NCBI RefSeq assembly: GCF_028640845.1
Contig: NC_080539.1
Span: 191,217,436 to 191,281,435, forward strand
DNA from: Ahaetulla prasina
Lineage: Eukaryota > Chordata > Lepidosauria > Squamata > Colubridae
Direction: 5' to 3'
DNA length: 64,000 nucleotides
Shown: positions 50,001 through 62,000 of the stretch, piece after piece
Position numbering within the stretch: the first letter of the stretch is position 1
Layout: the number at the start of each line of letters is the position of its first letter
Notes under the pieces: generated by a model
What the model was told of the DNA's origin: nothing
The model's database searches: none
Seen by the model: only the letters and a program-made list of their open reading frames with translations
Translations under genes and position numbers: made by a program

Positions 50001-53000
50001 TGGTAGATGCAGGAGCAGGATCCTGCACAACCACCAGAAGGGGGCATTGGCTGCCATCAGCATGTCCTAATTCCTTACTGGGGTGATAGATCAGCTTGTA
50101 ATTATAAGCTGCCAGGAACCCAGTCCAACTTGTCATCCTGGGAAACAAAATCTGCAGAGTTTGATGGTCCCCGGATAAGATTCCCAATAGCAGTTTATGG
50201 TCCATCACTAAGCGAATGAACAGTCCGTAAATATAGTCGTGAAACTTTTTTACCCCTGCCACTACAGCTAAGGCCTCTTTGTTGGTTTGGTTGTAATGTC
50301 TCTTGGCTGGGGACAGCATTCCGGAGAAATAGGCTATGGGCACCTCCATGCCACTGGTGTTATGGTCCATCAGCAGCCTAAGGAGCTGGGAACGGAGTTG
50401 GGCAGCGATGAGGTTGAGGTGAGGCCAGGGCCATCGGGAAGTGAGGTGAGGACTCCAGAGCCTCCAGAGACTGATAGTAGTGAGGCAGAGGAACAGGAGG
50501 AGCCTGTTCCTAATGCACGCATGAGAAGAACTGCCAGAAGGCAAGAGCAGCTCAACCAGAGAGGACAACTCGGGAGTAGGGCCAAGAAATGATTGGCCCC
50601 TCCCATAAGGCTTAAAACGGACCAGCTTTCCAGCTTTGCCGGAAAACAACATTGTAGCTGTGTCTTCTGCTTCATCTTCTACTTCATCTATGTCTTTGTT
50701 TTTGTGGCTTCTGGACGTTTGCCAGGAAGGGCCTTTGGCAGTTTGCCTAATTGGACCAAGGTTTGTGAGATAACTGGGAATTTGTGTCGGGAGGCATTTG
50801 TTTAACTTTGAGTTGAATGATGCTGGGAATGAAATAATTCCCAGCTGTTCGAATAAAGTTTGTTTGTTTTTTCATGGACTAAGTTTATTACTACCTACTT
50901 GGGCCTGGGTCACAACAACTGTGTTCTGTCCCCTCCCTTCCTTCCCAAAACAATACGCCAGCCGAGGTTGTCTGCCAGCAATTTATTTACACTTGGCTGG
51001 ATTTCTTCTGGCAACAAAAGTTCTGGCAACGTTCCTTCACGTGCCAGCCAAGTCCTTATCAAATAGCAGCCTGCCGACAGACCATTGCCAGGGCAATGAG
51101 GACTCACAATCCCAGCCTTCAGTCCAAAGCAGTCAAAGAGCCAGTAGTCCATAACTTTGTCCGACACAAGGGCCTATGGAGCACTCTCCCTGCTTTTATC
51201 CCCTGTGGGGTGTGGCTCCATGACTCAGCACTGCCTGGGCCTGCCCCACCTTTCCCTCTGCTACGCACGCTTATCTCGGCATCACTGTTTCGCATCTAGC
51301 CAAGATTGATCCTCAGCAGCTGGTTTTTGGGGTGTTGCCAGGGAGGAGGAGGGGTCGGGGGAAAGAGGCCTTGTCAGCTCCTCCTCCTCCTTCTCCCGGC
51401 CTGCAGCTGGAATCTTTGATGGTTCCAGGGAGGAGGAGGGTCCAGGGGGGGAAGGAGGCCTTGCCAGCTCCTCCTCCTCACTCTCCGAGTCATCCGGCTC
51501 CAGAAGGCCAGGCCCGGGGGCCAGAGCCACAACAAACTGGGCAGAGTGTGATTTAGTACAGCCTCTACCCCAAAAGGAGAGACATCACATGCTAGGGTGA
51601 GGGGAAGGGAGGCATTAGGTAGGATGGTGGTCGACGTCAGCAGGTCCTTGACAGCGGCAAAGGCAACAGCCTCCTTCCTTCCCCAAGGCCATGGAGTGCG
51701 GTCTCACAGCAAACGCTGTAGCGGTTCGGCAATGTTGGCCTTGTGAGGCAGGAACATATTGTAAAAGTTCAGTAAGCCCAGGAACGCTTGCAACTCTGTT
51801 CTGTTAGATGGTGTTGGTGCTTCCCATATTGCTTGGGTTTTCAACAGAGTTGGGTGAATTCTTTGCGAGTCAGGCAGGAACCCCAGGAACTCGATCTGGG
51901 GCACTCCAATTTGACATTTGGTTTGCTTTAGCTTGAGGCCCGATGTCAAAATCAGGTTATCACAGTCCTCAGGTGGCATGCTAGTTCATCTGCACTGGTG
52001 GGAGACAGGATGATGTCGTCGAAGTATGGTAGCATCCCAGGGATGCCTTGCAGCAGACTCTCCATGAGGCTCTGAAAGATCCCAGGGGCCACACAGACCC
52101 TGAACTGCAGGCAACGGCATTTAAAAGCTCCACAGTGGGTGACAATAGTTTGAACCTCCGCTCGAATCATTGACCAGGAGCTGCTGATAGGCTTGTGCCA
52201 GATCCAATTTGGCAAAAATTTTGCTGTGGCCCAAAGAGTGGAGTAAATGGTGCACAACAGGCACTGGATAGAGGTTAGCCTGCATGGCCCAGTTCAGTGT
52301 GCACTTATAGTCACCACATAGACGAACTGAGCCATCAGGCTTGACGGGAACGACAATGGGCATCTCCCATCGTGCATGGTCCACAGGTTCTAATATGCCC
52401 TGTGCCAGCAATTTATCTATTTTTAAATCTACCTTGAGGCAGAGCACAAAGGAGACTCTCCTAGCTTTGAGGTGAATGGGCACCACTTGTGGATCCAAAT
52501 TAAAGGACACAGGTGTTCCCTTACAGTGCCCTAATTCCTTGCTGAAGACATCAGCAAATTCAGCCGTCAGGTCTTGAAACCTGTTAGGGCTGATGGTGTG
52601 TATTCCAGCAACACCTAGCCCCAAGGAATCGAACCAGTCTAAGCCAAGTAGACTGGGTAAGGTTCCTTTTACAACAATTAATTTTAAGAAGCCCTGAAAG
52701 TTCTTGTAGGCTACTCTAACTTTTCCAGAGCCAGCAACCGGAATGTGATTACCCTGGTAATCACGTAGGTGGACATAACAAGGCATGAGGCATCGCTTGG
52801 AGATCCTTGGCATTAGCCTTTTAAGGATGCTCCAAAAAATTAATATTAGGGATGAGCCTGTGTCAGCTTCCATCCGACATGGTTTCCCATTAATGGTTAG
52901 GGTGAGGTATTTTTTTTTTCTTCACAACAGTGCTGGCATGATAAATCACTACTTCAGGGAGGTCTGGTTCCCAATAGATAGCGAAGCATTCTTCACCTCC

Positions 53001-56000
53001 CCTGTCTGTCTGTCTGTCCACCCTGTTAGACCATCTGCAGGGAAATTCCTCCCATGGGGTATGTGGAGGGGAAACCCTGGCTGGCTGAGGGGCACGACAA
53101 GCCCTTGCCAAATGTCCTTTTTTCCACATCGCCTGCAGGTTACCTCCTTAAATTTACAATCAAAGTGGTGATGGTTTCCTCCACAGCCACCGCAGGGGAA
53201 TTGAACTTTTTTTCCTAGTCCTTCCCCACTCTTCTTTGGAGTCACCTTCAGGTGACTTACCTCTTCTTCTTTGTCAGGGTCCATCCTGTCTTCAACCACT
53301 TCCTGATGAACAGTTGAAGCCTTCTTGTTGCAGATGGACTAATGGATTTCTGGATTTTTGAGGCTGATTGGTGTGAAAATTCTGATGCTATGGCCTCCTC
53401 CAGAGCCAATTGTAGGGTCACATCTGTCCTTGCTAAGAGACAGCGATGTAACTGGCCATCTCTGACCCCACATACTAACTGATCTAATAGCAGTTCCTCG
53501 AGATGGTCCCTATATTCACAATGCAAGGCAGCAATTCTTAAGGCCATGTACTGATTGATCGTTTCACCCTCTCCCTGATAACGATGTCTGAAAGCATGGC
53601 GCCTAGCTATTCTTGAGGGTAAGGGAGCTGGGGTATTTGGGGGGAGGGGTGATTTAAAGGTAAAAAAAACCTCATACATGGGTTAGGCCCAAAATACCTA
53701 CAGGAAGTTCTACTCCCATATTTTCCCTATTTGTAAATGTTGATTGTGCCCTGGATATGTTTCAACATTTTTGTTGGGAGAAAAGAAGTCTCCTCTTCAG
53801 AGATATAAAACCACATCCTTATTTCAATTTGGAATCACAGTGTTGTGGTCCGTTAATGGCCTGCGGAGCTGGCAGCAGAGTTGGACAGTGAGGAGGTTGG
53901 GAAGGAACATGGGCCAGTCCTGGAGTCTGGGAAAGGCTCAGACGAGAGCTCTGCATCAGAGGCAGAGAGGGGGCCAGCGCCATCTGGGAGTTATGTGCTG
54001 CCTCCGGAGCCTCTGCCTCAGCGAGGCAGAGGAACAGGGGGAGCCTGTTCCCAGTGCTCGCATAAGTAGAGCTGCCAGAAGGCCAGAACAGTTAAAACAA
54101 AAGGGACAACTCGGGAGTAGGGCTTGGAGATGATTAGCCCCTCCCATAAGACATAAAGGAGGATCAAAGGCATGTGAGCCTTTGCAGGAAGCAACTTTGT
54201 TCATGCTGGTTGGTTTAAATTCTGAAGCTCCATTTTGACTCTGTGCTCCATGTGGTCTTGCAAAACTAATTGGCAATTAGGTCTTTGGTAGTGTTTCAAG
54301 GGAGATAAAGGTGGATGCTTATCAGCCTTATCCTGAAGGACTGTGGCAGACTTCTGTTGCACTCTTTACAAACTATTTGTGACTCATTACGGGTGGTGGA
54401 TGAACATAATTCACAGCCGTTGAAATAAAAAGAGGGTTTTTTGGACTAGGTATGTGCTTTTTAGTATCTCAGGAAGCCTAGGTCAGAACACACAGACTCA
54501 AATTAAAGACTGCAATTGAACCATTTAAGTCATTTGTGGAAAGTTAAAAACAACTTTGAAAGATGTTTGCTTCAGAGTCTTTTCTGCAAGGAGGGTTTTC
54601 TGGAACGCTGACACCCTCCTTAACCCAGCGCAAAAGTGTCCTGTCATGTCATTTTGACATGGCGGACTTGAGGTCATGACAAGCCACAATAGAATTGGAA
54701 AAGAAAACGTTATTAGCAGACTGTGCCCATTTTCATTTGTGAGGAACTCCTATATGTGCAGCTGCTTGAACTGTAAAAGTGAGTAACTTTAAAATATTTG
54801 GCAAAGGGATAGGAAGCTCCAGCAGAAAATTAGCAGCGATTTAAAGAGAAGAGCTGTGACTTACTAAAAAACAACTGCCGAGAGAGAGGAGCAAAAAGAA
54901 AGGGAAGATCGGAAAGACTGTAAAAGTGAGAGTGAGAGTGGAAGGGTGTAAGACAAGGAGGATGGAAGGAGAAGGAAAAAAGCGGAACTCATGTCTGGGT
55001 AACCGATAAGAGAATTAGGGGACTGAAAAAGACGATTCAGGACTGAAGAAAAACAAGCAACCAAAGAGAGCACGAGAGTGAAAGGAGAGGGCCTTGGAGA
55101 GGAGTGGCGAGCAGATAGAGCCGGGAATAAACTGGTGGGGACAGCATTCGGTGGAGGAGAACTGCGATATATGATGAAGAAGTGAAAGGCGAGTGTTTGG
55201 GTAATCTGGAGCTTAACAGTGAAAGTAAAAATGCTAGAAAAGAGACAGTGAGAGGGCAGAGAGGAGAAGAGAGAGGAACTGTTGGGACTGAGAGATCTGG
55301 ACATAACATTGATATCACTAAGCAGAAAAATTGATAGAGGCGGAGTGGATAACAAGGACGATACTATCTAAGATCATTGAAAAATCTGGAGAACTATAAT
55401 ATTTAAACAGCGGAGTCACCCGATTCTGAGTATCAAACAGATTGTTACTTTGTATATTGTGAACAATACCCTGAGTAATACCATTTCCCTGAATATTGCT
55501 TTTGTGTATTGCCCCCTTAGCAAGATTGTACTTATAGTCATATATAATTCTATCTATATTAACTTAGAGCTATTTAGATTGTATTCAAGGTACTTTATTT
55601 AAAACAGAATCATTTATAATTAGTATTTATTGGAAATCATATTTATCTACTATAATTAATTTAGTTTAATTAATCAAATCAACTTAATTGGTTGAATATA
55701 GAGGAAATATATTTAGTGATTTCAAGTCATATTACATTGTACTGTACACTTTTATGTTGATTTAAGCTATAAGGCATTGGGAAGACATTTAATAATCATT
55801 AGCAACCTATCGGTGGTTTAATTTAATCTATATTAAAGAAAGAATTATAGATATAAAAGAAATTATTTCAAAGGATAAAAATAAAGTATTAGTATTTATA
55901 AAAGTGGTGGATGGTAATTTGGGAAAAGATTTATAAAATTTTGGGAGAACAAAAGAGAATTCTAAGAGAAATGACAAGCATTACCACTATAACACTGAGA

Positions 56001-59000
56001 GCAGGGAAAAAGACAGCATCCAACCCAACGGTGGTGATGGCTTCTCCGTCAACTCAGAGATCGATAGAAGAGATGCTACCCACAGAAAAATCAAGTTCTA
56101 GTCTGACTTCCCAAATGATGCAATCTACCCTTTTAACAATACAGAACACCATGGTTAAACTTCAGGAGATTATGATAAAAAATCATGGAGAGCTGAAAAC
56201 TAATATACAGAATCTGGATAAAGTTGGTACAATTTAAGAAGCGGTACAAAGGAATGAACAAAAAATTAAGTCAGTAGAAATGAAAACTGAGCAAATGGAA
56301 AAAAAAGTAGAACAGATGGACCAAAAAATGATGGTGGTAAATAAAGATCTGGAAAGTTCATTGATACATCTTGAAATGGATAGATCCTTCTTTTACTTAA
56401 GGTTCCAAAATGTTGTGGAAATGAAAGAAGATGACCTGGGAGGGGTAATGGCAGGATTGATTGCAGAAGCCCTTCAGAGGGGAAAAAATGAGATTATAAA
56501 TGAGTTGGACGAAGTTTATAGAGTTGAAACAAACTATACAAAACACCATCATCTGCCCAGAGATGTACATATTAGGTTCGCGCGAAAGAAAGTATCATCT
56601 ATAAAATTACAAGGGACGAACCTATGGAAAAGAAATCATAATGTTGAAGCAGGTCCCTAGGCGGATTCAGGAATAGAGGAAAGACTACTGGTTCCTAGCA
56701 TCTCTGCTAAATAAGAAGAACATATTATTCCAATGGATCATCCCAGAAGGAATGTCGATATCCTGGCAGGCAAAAGAATTAAAGTCGATGATTTAGACAA
56801 AGCCCAAGAATTATATGATCAACTGATGGGGATGGAGGAAGATTCAAGTAGCAGAGAGAAATTGGAGACAGCTAGTCTAGAAGAACAGAGACATCCGGAG
56901 GTGAAGAGTTGGAAGAAAGGTGATAAAAGAGAATCAAGAAGAAGAAAGAGGTACTAGGACTAGGGCACAAAGAAATACCAGAACAGATAGAAATCAGAGA
57001 TTGGTGGACAACTAGGAAAACGGAGAAAGAAACCCAACTATTGTCAATAAATGTGAATGGATTGAATTATCTTGTGGAAAGGAAAAAAAAAATACTCATG
57101 AAATTGGTGAAGCAGAATGTAGATATTATATGTCTCCAGGAGGTGCACATCAAAAAACAAGACCAGAAATATTTAGAATATAACAAATTAGGGCAATTGT
57201 TTTCAGCACTGGCAGAGAGAAAAAAGAGAGGGGTGATGGTATATATCAGAAAGAAATAAAAGCTAACTTAGTTTATGCTGATCCTAAGGGAAGGGTATTA
57301 TTGCTCGAATTAACAATAGGGGGAAATAAAATGTTATTAGCTAATATCTATGCCCCAATAAAAATCAGAGGGAGTTTTATAAGAAAACACATGAAAGGAT
57401 TATTGGGACAGATTGTAAAAATATATGTATAGTGGGGGATTACAGTGGAGTAGTAAATGTTAAAAAAGATTATGTTAGTGATAAGAAAAAGCAAAGAGGA
57501 ATGTATTACCAAAAAAAGTTTTTGATATGGTCGAGGAGTTGAATTTGATTGATGTGTGGAGAACATTAAATTCCAATGGGAAGAAATTTACCTTTTATTC
57601 TAAGCCTCATAAATCTTTTTCCAGAATTGTCATGGTATGGGCAAATAGGGAATTACCGTATATACTCGAATATAAGCCGATCCGAGTATAAGCCGAGGTC
57701 CCCAATTTTACCCCAAAAACTGGGGTAAACTGGGGACTCGAGTATAAGCCGAGGGTGGGAAATGAGGCACCTACCGGTTGGGGAAACCCTCCCTCCCTCA
57801 GCTGAGAAGGCTGGCGGCTCCCCGCCCGCCTCTCACTGCACCGCAGGGCTTCCCGCCGTCCGGTAAAATGTGAAAAAGAAAAAAAACTCGAGTATAAGCC
57901 GTATATACTCGAGTATAAGCCGAGGGGCTTAAAAAAAAACAAAACTCGAGTATAAGCCGTATAGACCCGAGTATAAGCCGAGGGGACGTTTTTCAGCACA
58001 AAAAACGTGCTGAAAAACTCGGCTTATACTCGAGTATATACGGTAAGTAAGGAAATAGAAAGGGTAGAGATTCCCCCAAACATATGGATGGATCATAACC
58101 CTCTGAAAATAACATGGAGAGGTCAAAAGAGGAAAATTAAAAGTTGGACTTTGAATCCGCAGATATTACAAGAAAATGAATACCTCCAAAAGATTAAAAA
58201 AGAATTGACTCTATTCCTTGATGTAAACAAAAAACAACATACCTCCCTACAAAATTTATGGGATACACTGAAAGCGTAAACAATAACATACATGTCAAAG
58301 AGAAATAAGGAGAAATGGAACAACAGGACATGTTACTGAAGGAAATAGGTCAGCTAGAAAAAAAGCTCCAAGTAAAGCCAGGTGATGAACAAACCAATGA
58401 AACATTAACATTAGTCAAACATAAGTTTTGAATTTTAATTAATTACAGCAATACTGGTAAAGAAATAAATAGAACATATTAATCACCAGACATGTTCAGT
58501 TGATACGATTTAACCAAGAAGGGAAATTAAAATTCATTTTTTAAAAAAAATGTATTTCTTAGGCTTCTGAAATGAAAAAGTCAGATAAAATTGAAGAAGT
58601 ATAAAAATAGTCTTTTTGTAATAAACACATTTTTTATTTTTTAAAAAATACTACCTAAATGTGAGTACCAAATAATTGAAAATGTATGTGGATCAAGTTT
58701 CTCTTTTGAAATAAAAATACATATTAATTTTAAATAGGGGAATAAACGTTTTGAATATTTTCTTATTCACTTTATTACTTTGTAGCATAAAAGACTTTTC
58801 TTTTGCAAATCATCTTTTAAGTGTTCTGTTTATAGTATTTTCTGAAAGCTGGAGCAATTCAGACTTTTTTATTTTAAACTTTTGTTTTGTGATGTTTTAA
58901 AGATATGATTATGGATCTGTTCCGAAATGCTGATGGCCTCAAGAATGATCTCAGAAATATTGTAGGATTGTCTACCAAAAGTATCAGTGCTTTCACAGAA

Positions 59001-62000
59001 ATGCCTCTTTCAGAAAACAAAACACAGGCAAGTATCTTGGGAATAATAACTATAAGCTTAGATAACTTTACAGAGATTATATCATACATATTCATCTATG
59101 TAAAAAATCAGGTGTGACTGAATGATGGATATCAGTGGGTAACTCATCTTTTTCACTGATGTATCTGTTTAATAATGTAGGTTCCCTTCTAAATCAAATC
59201 ATAATATTTCAGCCTATGATGCTACTGGTATAAAGATAATAATTGAAAGGGTCATTAAAAATAAACTGGCTGAATTTCAAATAATATCCCAAAATGACAG
59301 CTACACATAGAGAAAAAGCAGAGGCCTTCCAGAAGGTTTAATTCTGCTTTTCATATTTTTATATATCTGTTTGAATAAGGTTTATAAAAAGCTACACTAC
59401 CTTAAATGTGGGTTGAGTAATAGATCATGCTGTATGTTTCTGATTTTACTTTTGGAAAGTATATAGGGCAAGTTTTTGCATTGGTAATCACATATAGTCT
59501 GTTTCACCATACAATAAAAATAGATGTATTCACCAGAGGAAAGAAAGTCTATGTTAAGCCATAACCACCTAAGGAAGCGTTCATTGGAAACATGAAAATA
59601 TCATATGGTTGCACTCAGTGGTGGGATTCAGCCAGTTTGCACCATTTCGGGAGAACCGGTTGTGAACTTTCTGAGCAGTTTGGTGAACTGGTTGGAAGAA
59701 ATCATTAGGACAGAATGATTGGAAGAAACCATTAGGGCAGAGAACTGGTTGTTAAATTATTTGAATCCCACCACTGGTTGTACTTCATCAATTAATGTAT
59801 TAATAGCTAAAGCCTCAAGAACTTGAGTGCTTTGATTCCTGTTTTTGCTTACAAACTGCCTGATATAACAACTGGTATCTTATCTGCTGCTTTGTTAAGT
59901 GGTCTAGGTCAGTGGTTTTAAAGAGAACTGCTTAATTGAATCTTGTTAGAGAGACCTAGTATTTACTTCTCTGCTTTTTTTTCATGCCAATACAGCTGAT
60001 ACTTCAAATACTGCAGCTAGAGTCCTGTAATGCTGATACTGGTGATGCTAAGATGGAAATTATAGCAAAACAATTCTGCAACTTCTCCCTTGCAGAAAGG
60101 GCTTACAAGTCTTATCTTTTGGGGATCACATTTCTGCGTTACTTAGATGTCTACAAATTCATCTATAAGGTTTGTTTCATGTATTTGGTTTTGTTTGCCA
60201 TTCTATGCACAATGGGAAAGAGATCCACAAGATCAACAGTAAGTTTTAATGGGTGGTGGATATATCAATTCAGTGGGACCAGATGTGACTTGGACAACTC
60301 TGTGCTCCAACATGATTGAAACTAAAATATTATGAGTATGATTAGAGACGACTCTTTAGCAGCTTTATTTGGAAGGAAGGAACCGACATAAACAGGGATA
60401 CTTTCGAAGACATGCTGTAGATACCAGACACAATTATAGAGCACCGGTAACTTCATATAAACTGCATAAGTGCAAAGTAAGGTGTTGATAAGTAGTAGCA
60501 TTTATAATACATGAACATACATAGTATTTATTTATATGATCATTAGCAATATACATATGTTTCATATACAGTAGCAGAGGAAAGAAAACAGATCATTTAT
60601 ACTGTATTTATGAAATACATAAAGTGTCCTAAATGTCACACTGTACACACATACAAATGCATTTTGCTTTAAAGCGGTTCTATTAGATTTAAGCCTGAAT
60701 TTTCTCTTATGCAATTGCAGGTGGCAACACCTAGTGGACTTTGACTAATCACAAAAAAACTAAGCTGATTTAAATCTGATGAAGACTTCCCTGAGAGGTC
60801 ATTGGGAAATCTCAGAGCTATTAGCTACACTGGGAAGTTGAAAAAATATTTTGAAGGAGGCAGTGGCGAATCATTTCCATATTTTTGCTAAAAAAATCTT
60901 ATGGATATGTCCTTGGATATGTCCAAACCAGGAGCTGGGTTTGATTAAGGAGGACTGTGCTTAATTCCACCATTCTGTTATAAGCTGACACTGATCTCCC
61001 TTCATCTACCTGAGCAGAGGTGTGCAGCAGATGGTTAATCACATTTTATCATTGAAAATTTTAAAAGATGGGGACCTCGTAGTTTGAGGTGCTGCATCCA
61101 AGCCTATTTCTCTTCAGTGATTGCTTTGGTAGTGGATGGAGTGATCAAATCTCTTCACTTCCACTCTGAAACAATCCCGGAAAGAATTAATTGAGATTCT
61201 GTGAAGGTGGTTTTATTTTGACATTTTTTTACCTTCCAATGAAATAAGAATAATAGAAAAAACTATAATGTATTTCGAAAAACAATTACACGTGTAATTG
61301 TTCCAATCATTTAAAAACAATATCCTAAATAAATTTAGTTTATGATTTTGCTCAAAGTCTTAATGTTACTATTGTCACTATTAATTATTGCTGTGCTTCC
61401 AAGACTATAGTTGAACAGTGTATGTAGAAGATATTTGTGCGATTCCGTAGAATTCATTGAAATATTTGGAATTATGTGAATATTTAAATTTAAAATTGAA
61501 GTAGAGATTGTATTTATCCAGCAGTATGCAATGCTCAAATTAACATCCCTAAATCTCAATGCAAAATCTAAACTTACTGTGTTTCATGGACAGGGTAGAT
61601 TTATTCAGAAGGGATATTATTACTTACCAGATAAGAAATCTGAAAAGAGATTATTCATTTGTTCAGTTGTAACTTAATGTTACTTGATTCACAAGGATGC
61701 CTCCACATAGTAATAGACTAGTAAGATCCCCAAAGTTCATGTCCTTAAATTCAGCAGGTAGAACCCAGTGGTGAGTTTCAAATTTTTTTACTACCGGTTC
61801 TGTGGGTGTGGCTTGGTGGGTGTGGCTTGGGCATGGCAGGGGAAGGATACTATAAAATCTCCATTCCCTCCCCAATCCATGGGAAGGTTACTGCAAAATC
61901 CCCATTTCCTCCCGATCAGCTGGGATTTGGGAGGCAGAGAATAGATGGGAGTGGGGCCAGTCAGAATTTTTACTACTGGTTCTCCGAACTATTCAAAATT

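Larger units (their letters stand above)
48392..53680 (-). mobile_element. Third Gypsy element (minus strand), without a visible 5' LTR
   Basis: From right to left on the minus strand: gag (53679-53257), zinc knuckles (about 53215-53090, [13 protein letters not shown] and CRRCGKK), protease (ADTGSS near 52870), RT (52700-51960, catalytic YFDD near 52025), RNase H (51600-50000, interrupted by two LTRs), integrase (49671-49258, HIDFAGP; the second Asp is replaced in VSVNG), then polypurine tract and 3' LTR. Frameshifts are present. It differs from the chromodomain family at 14-26 kb. No 5' LTR was found right of 53680. Confidence 0.87.

Noticed and set aside
54864..55355. Ser/Leu-rich minus frame of 163 codons
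   Set aside because: It is the complement of the purine-rich L1 leader; composition alone keeps it open.
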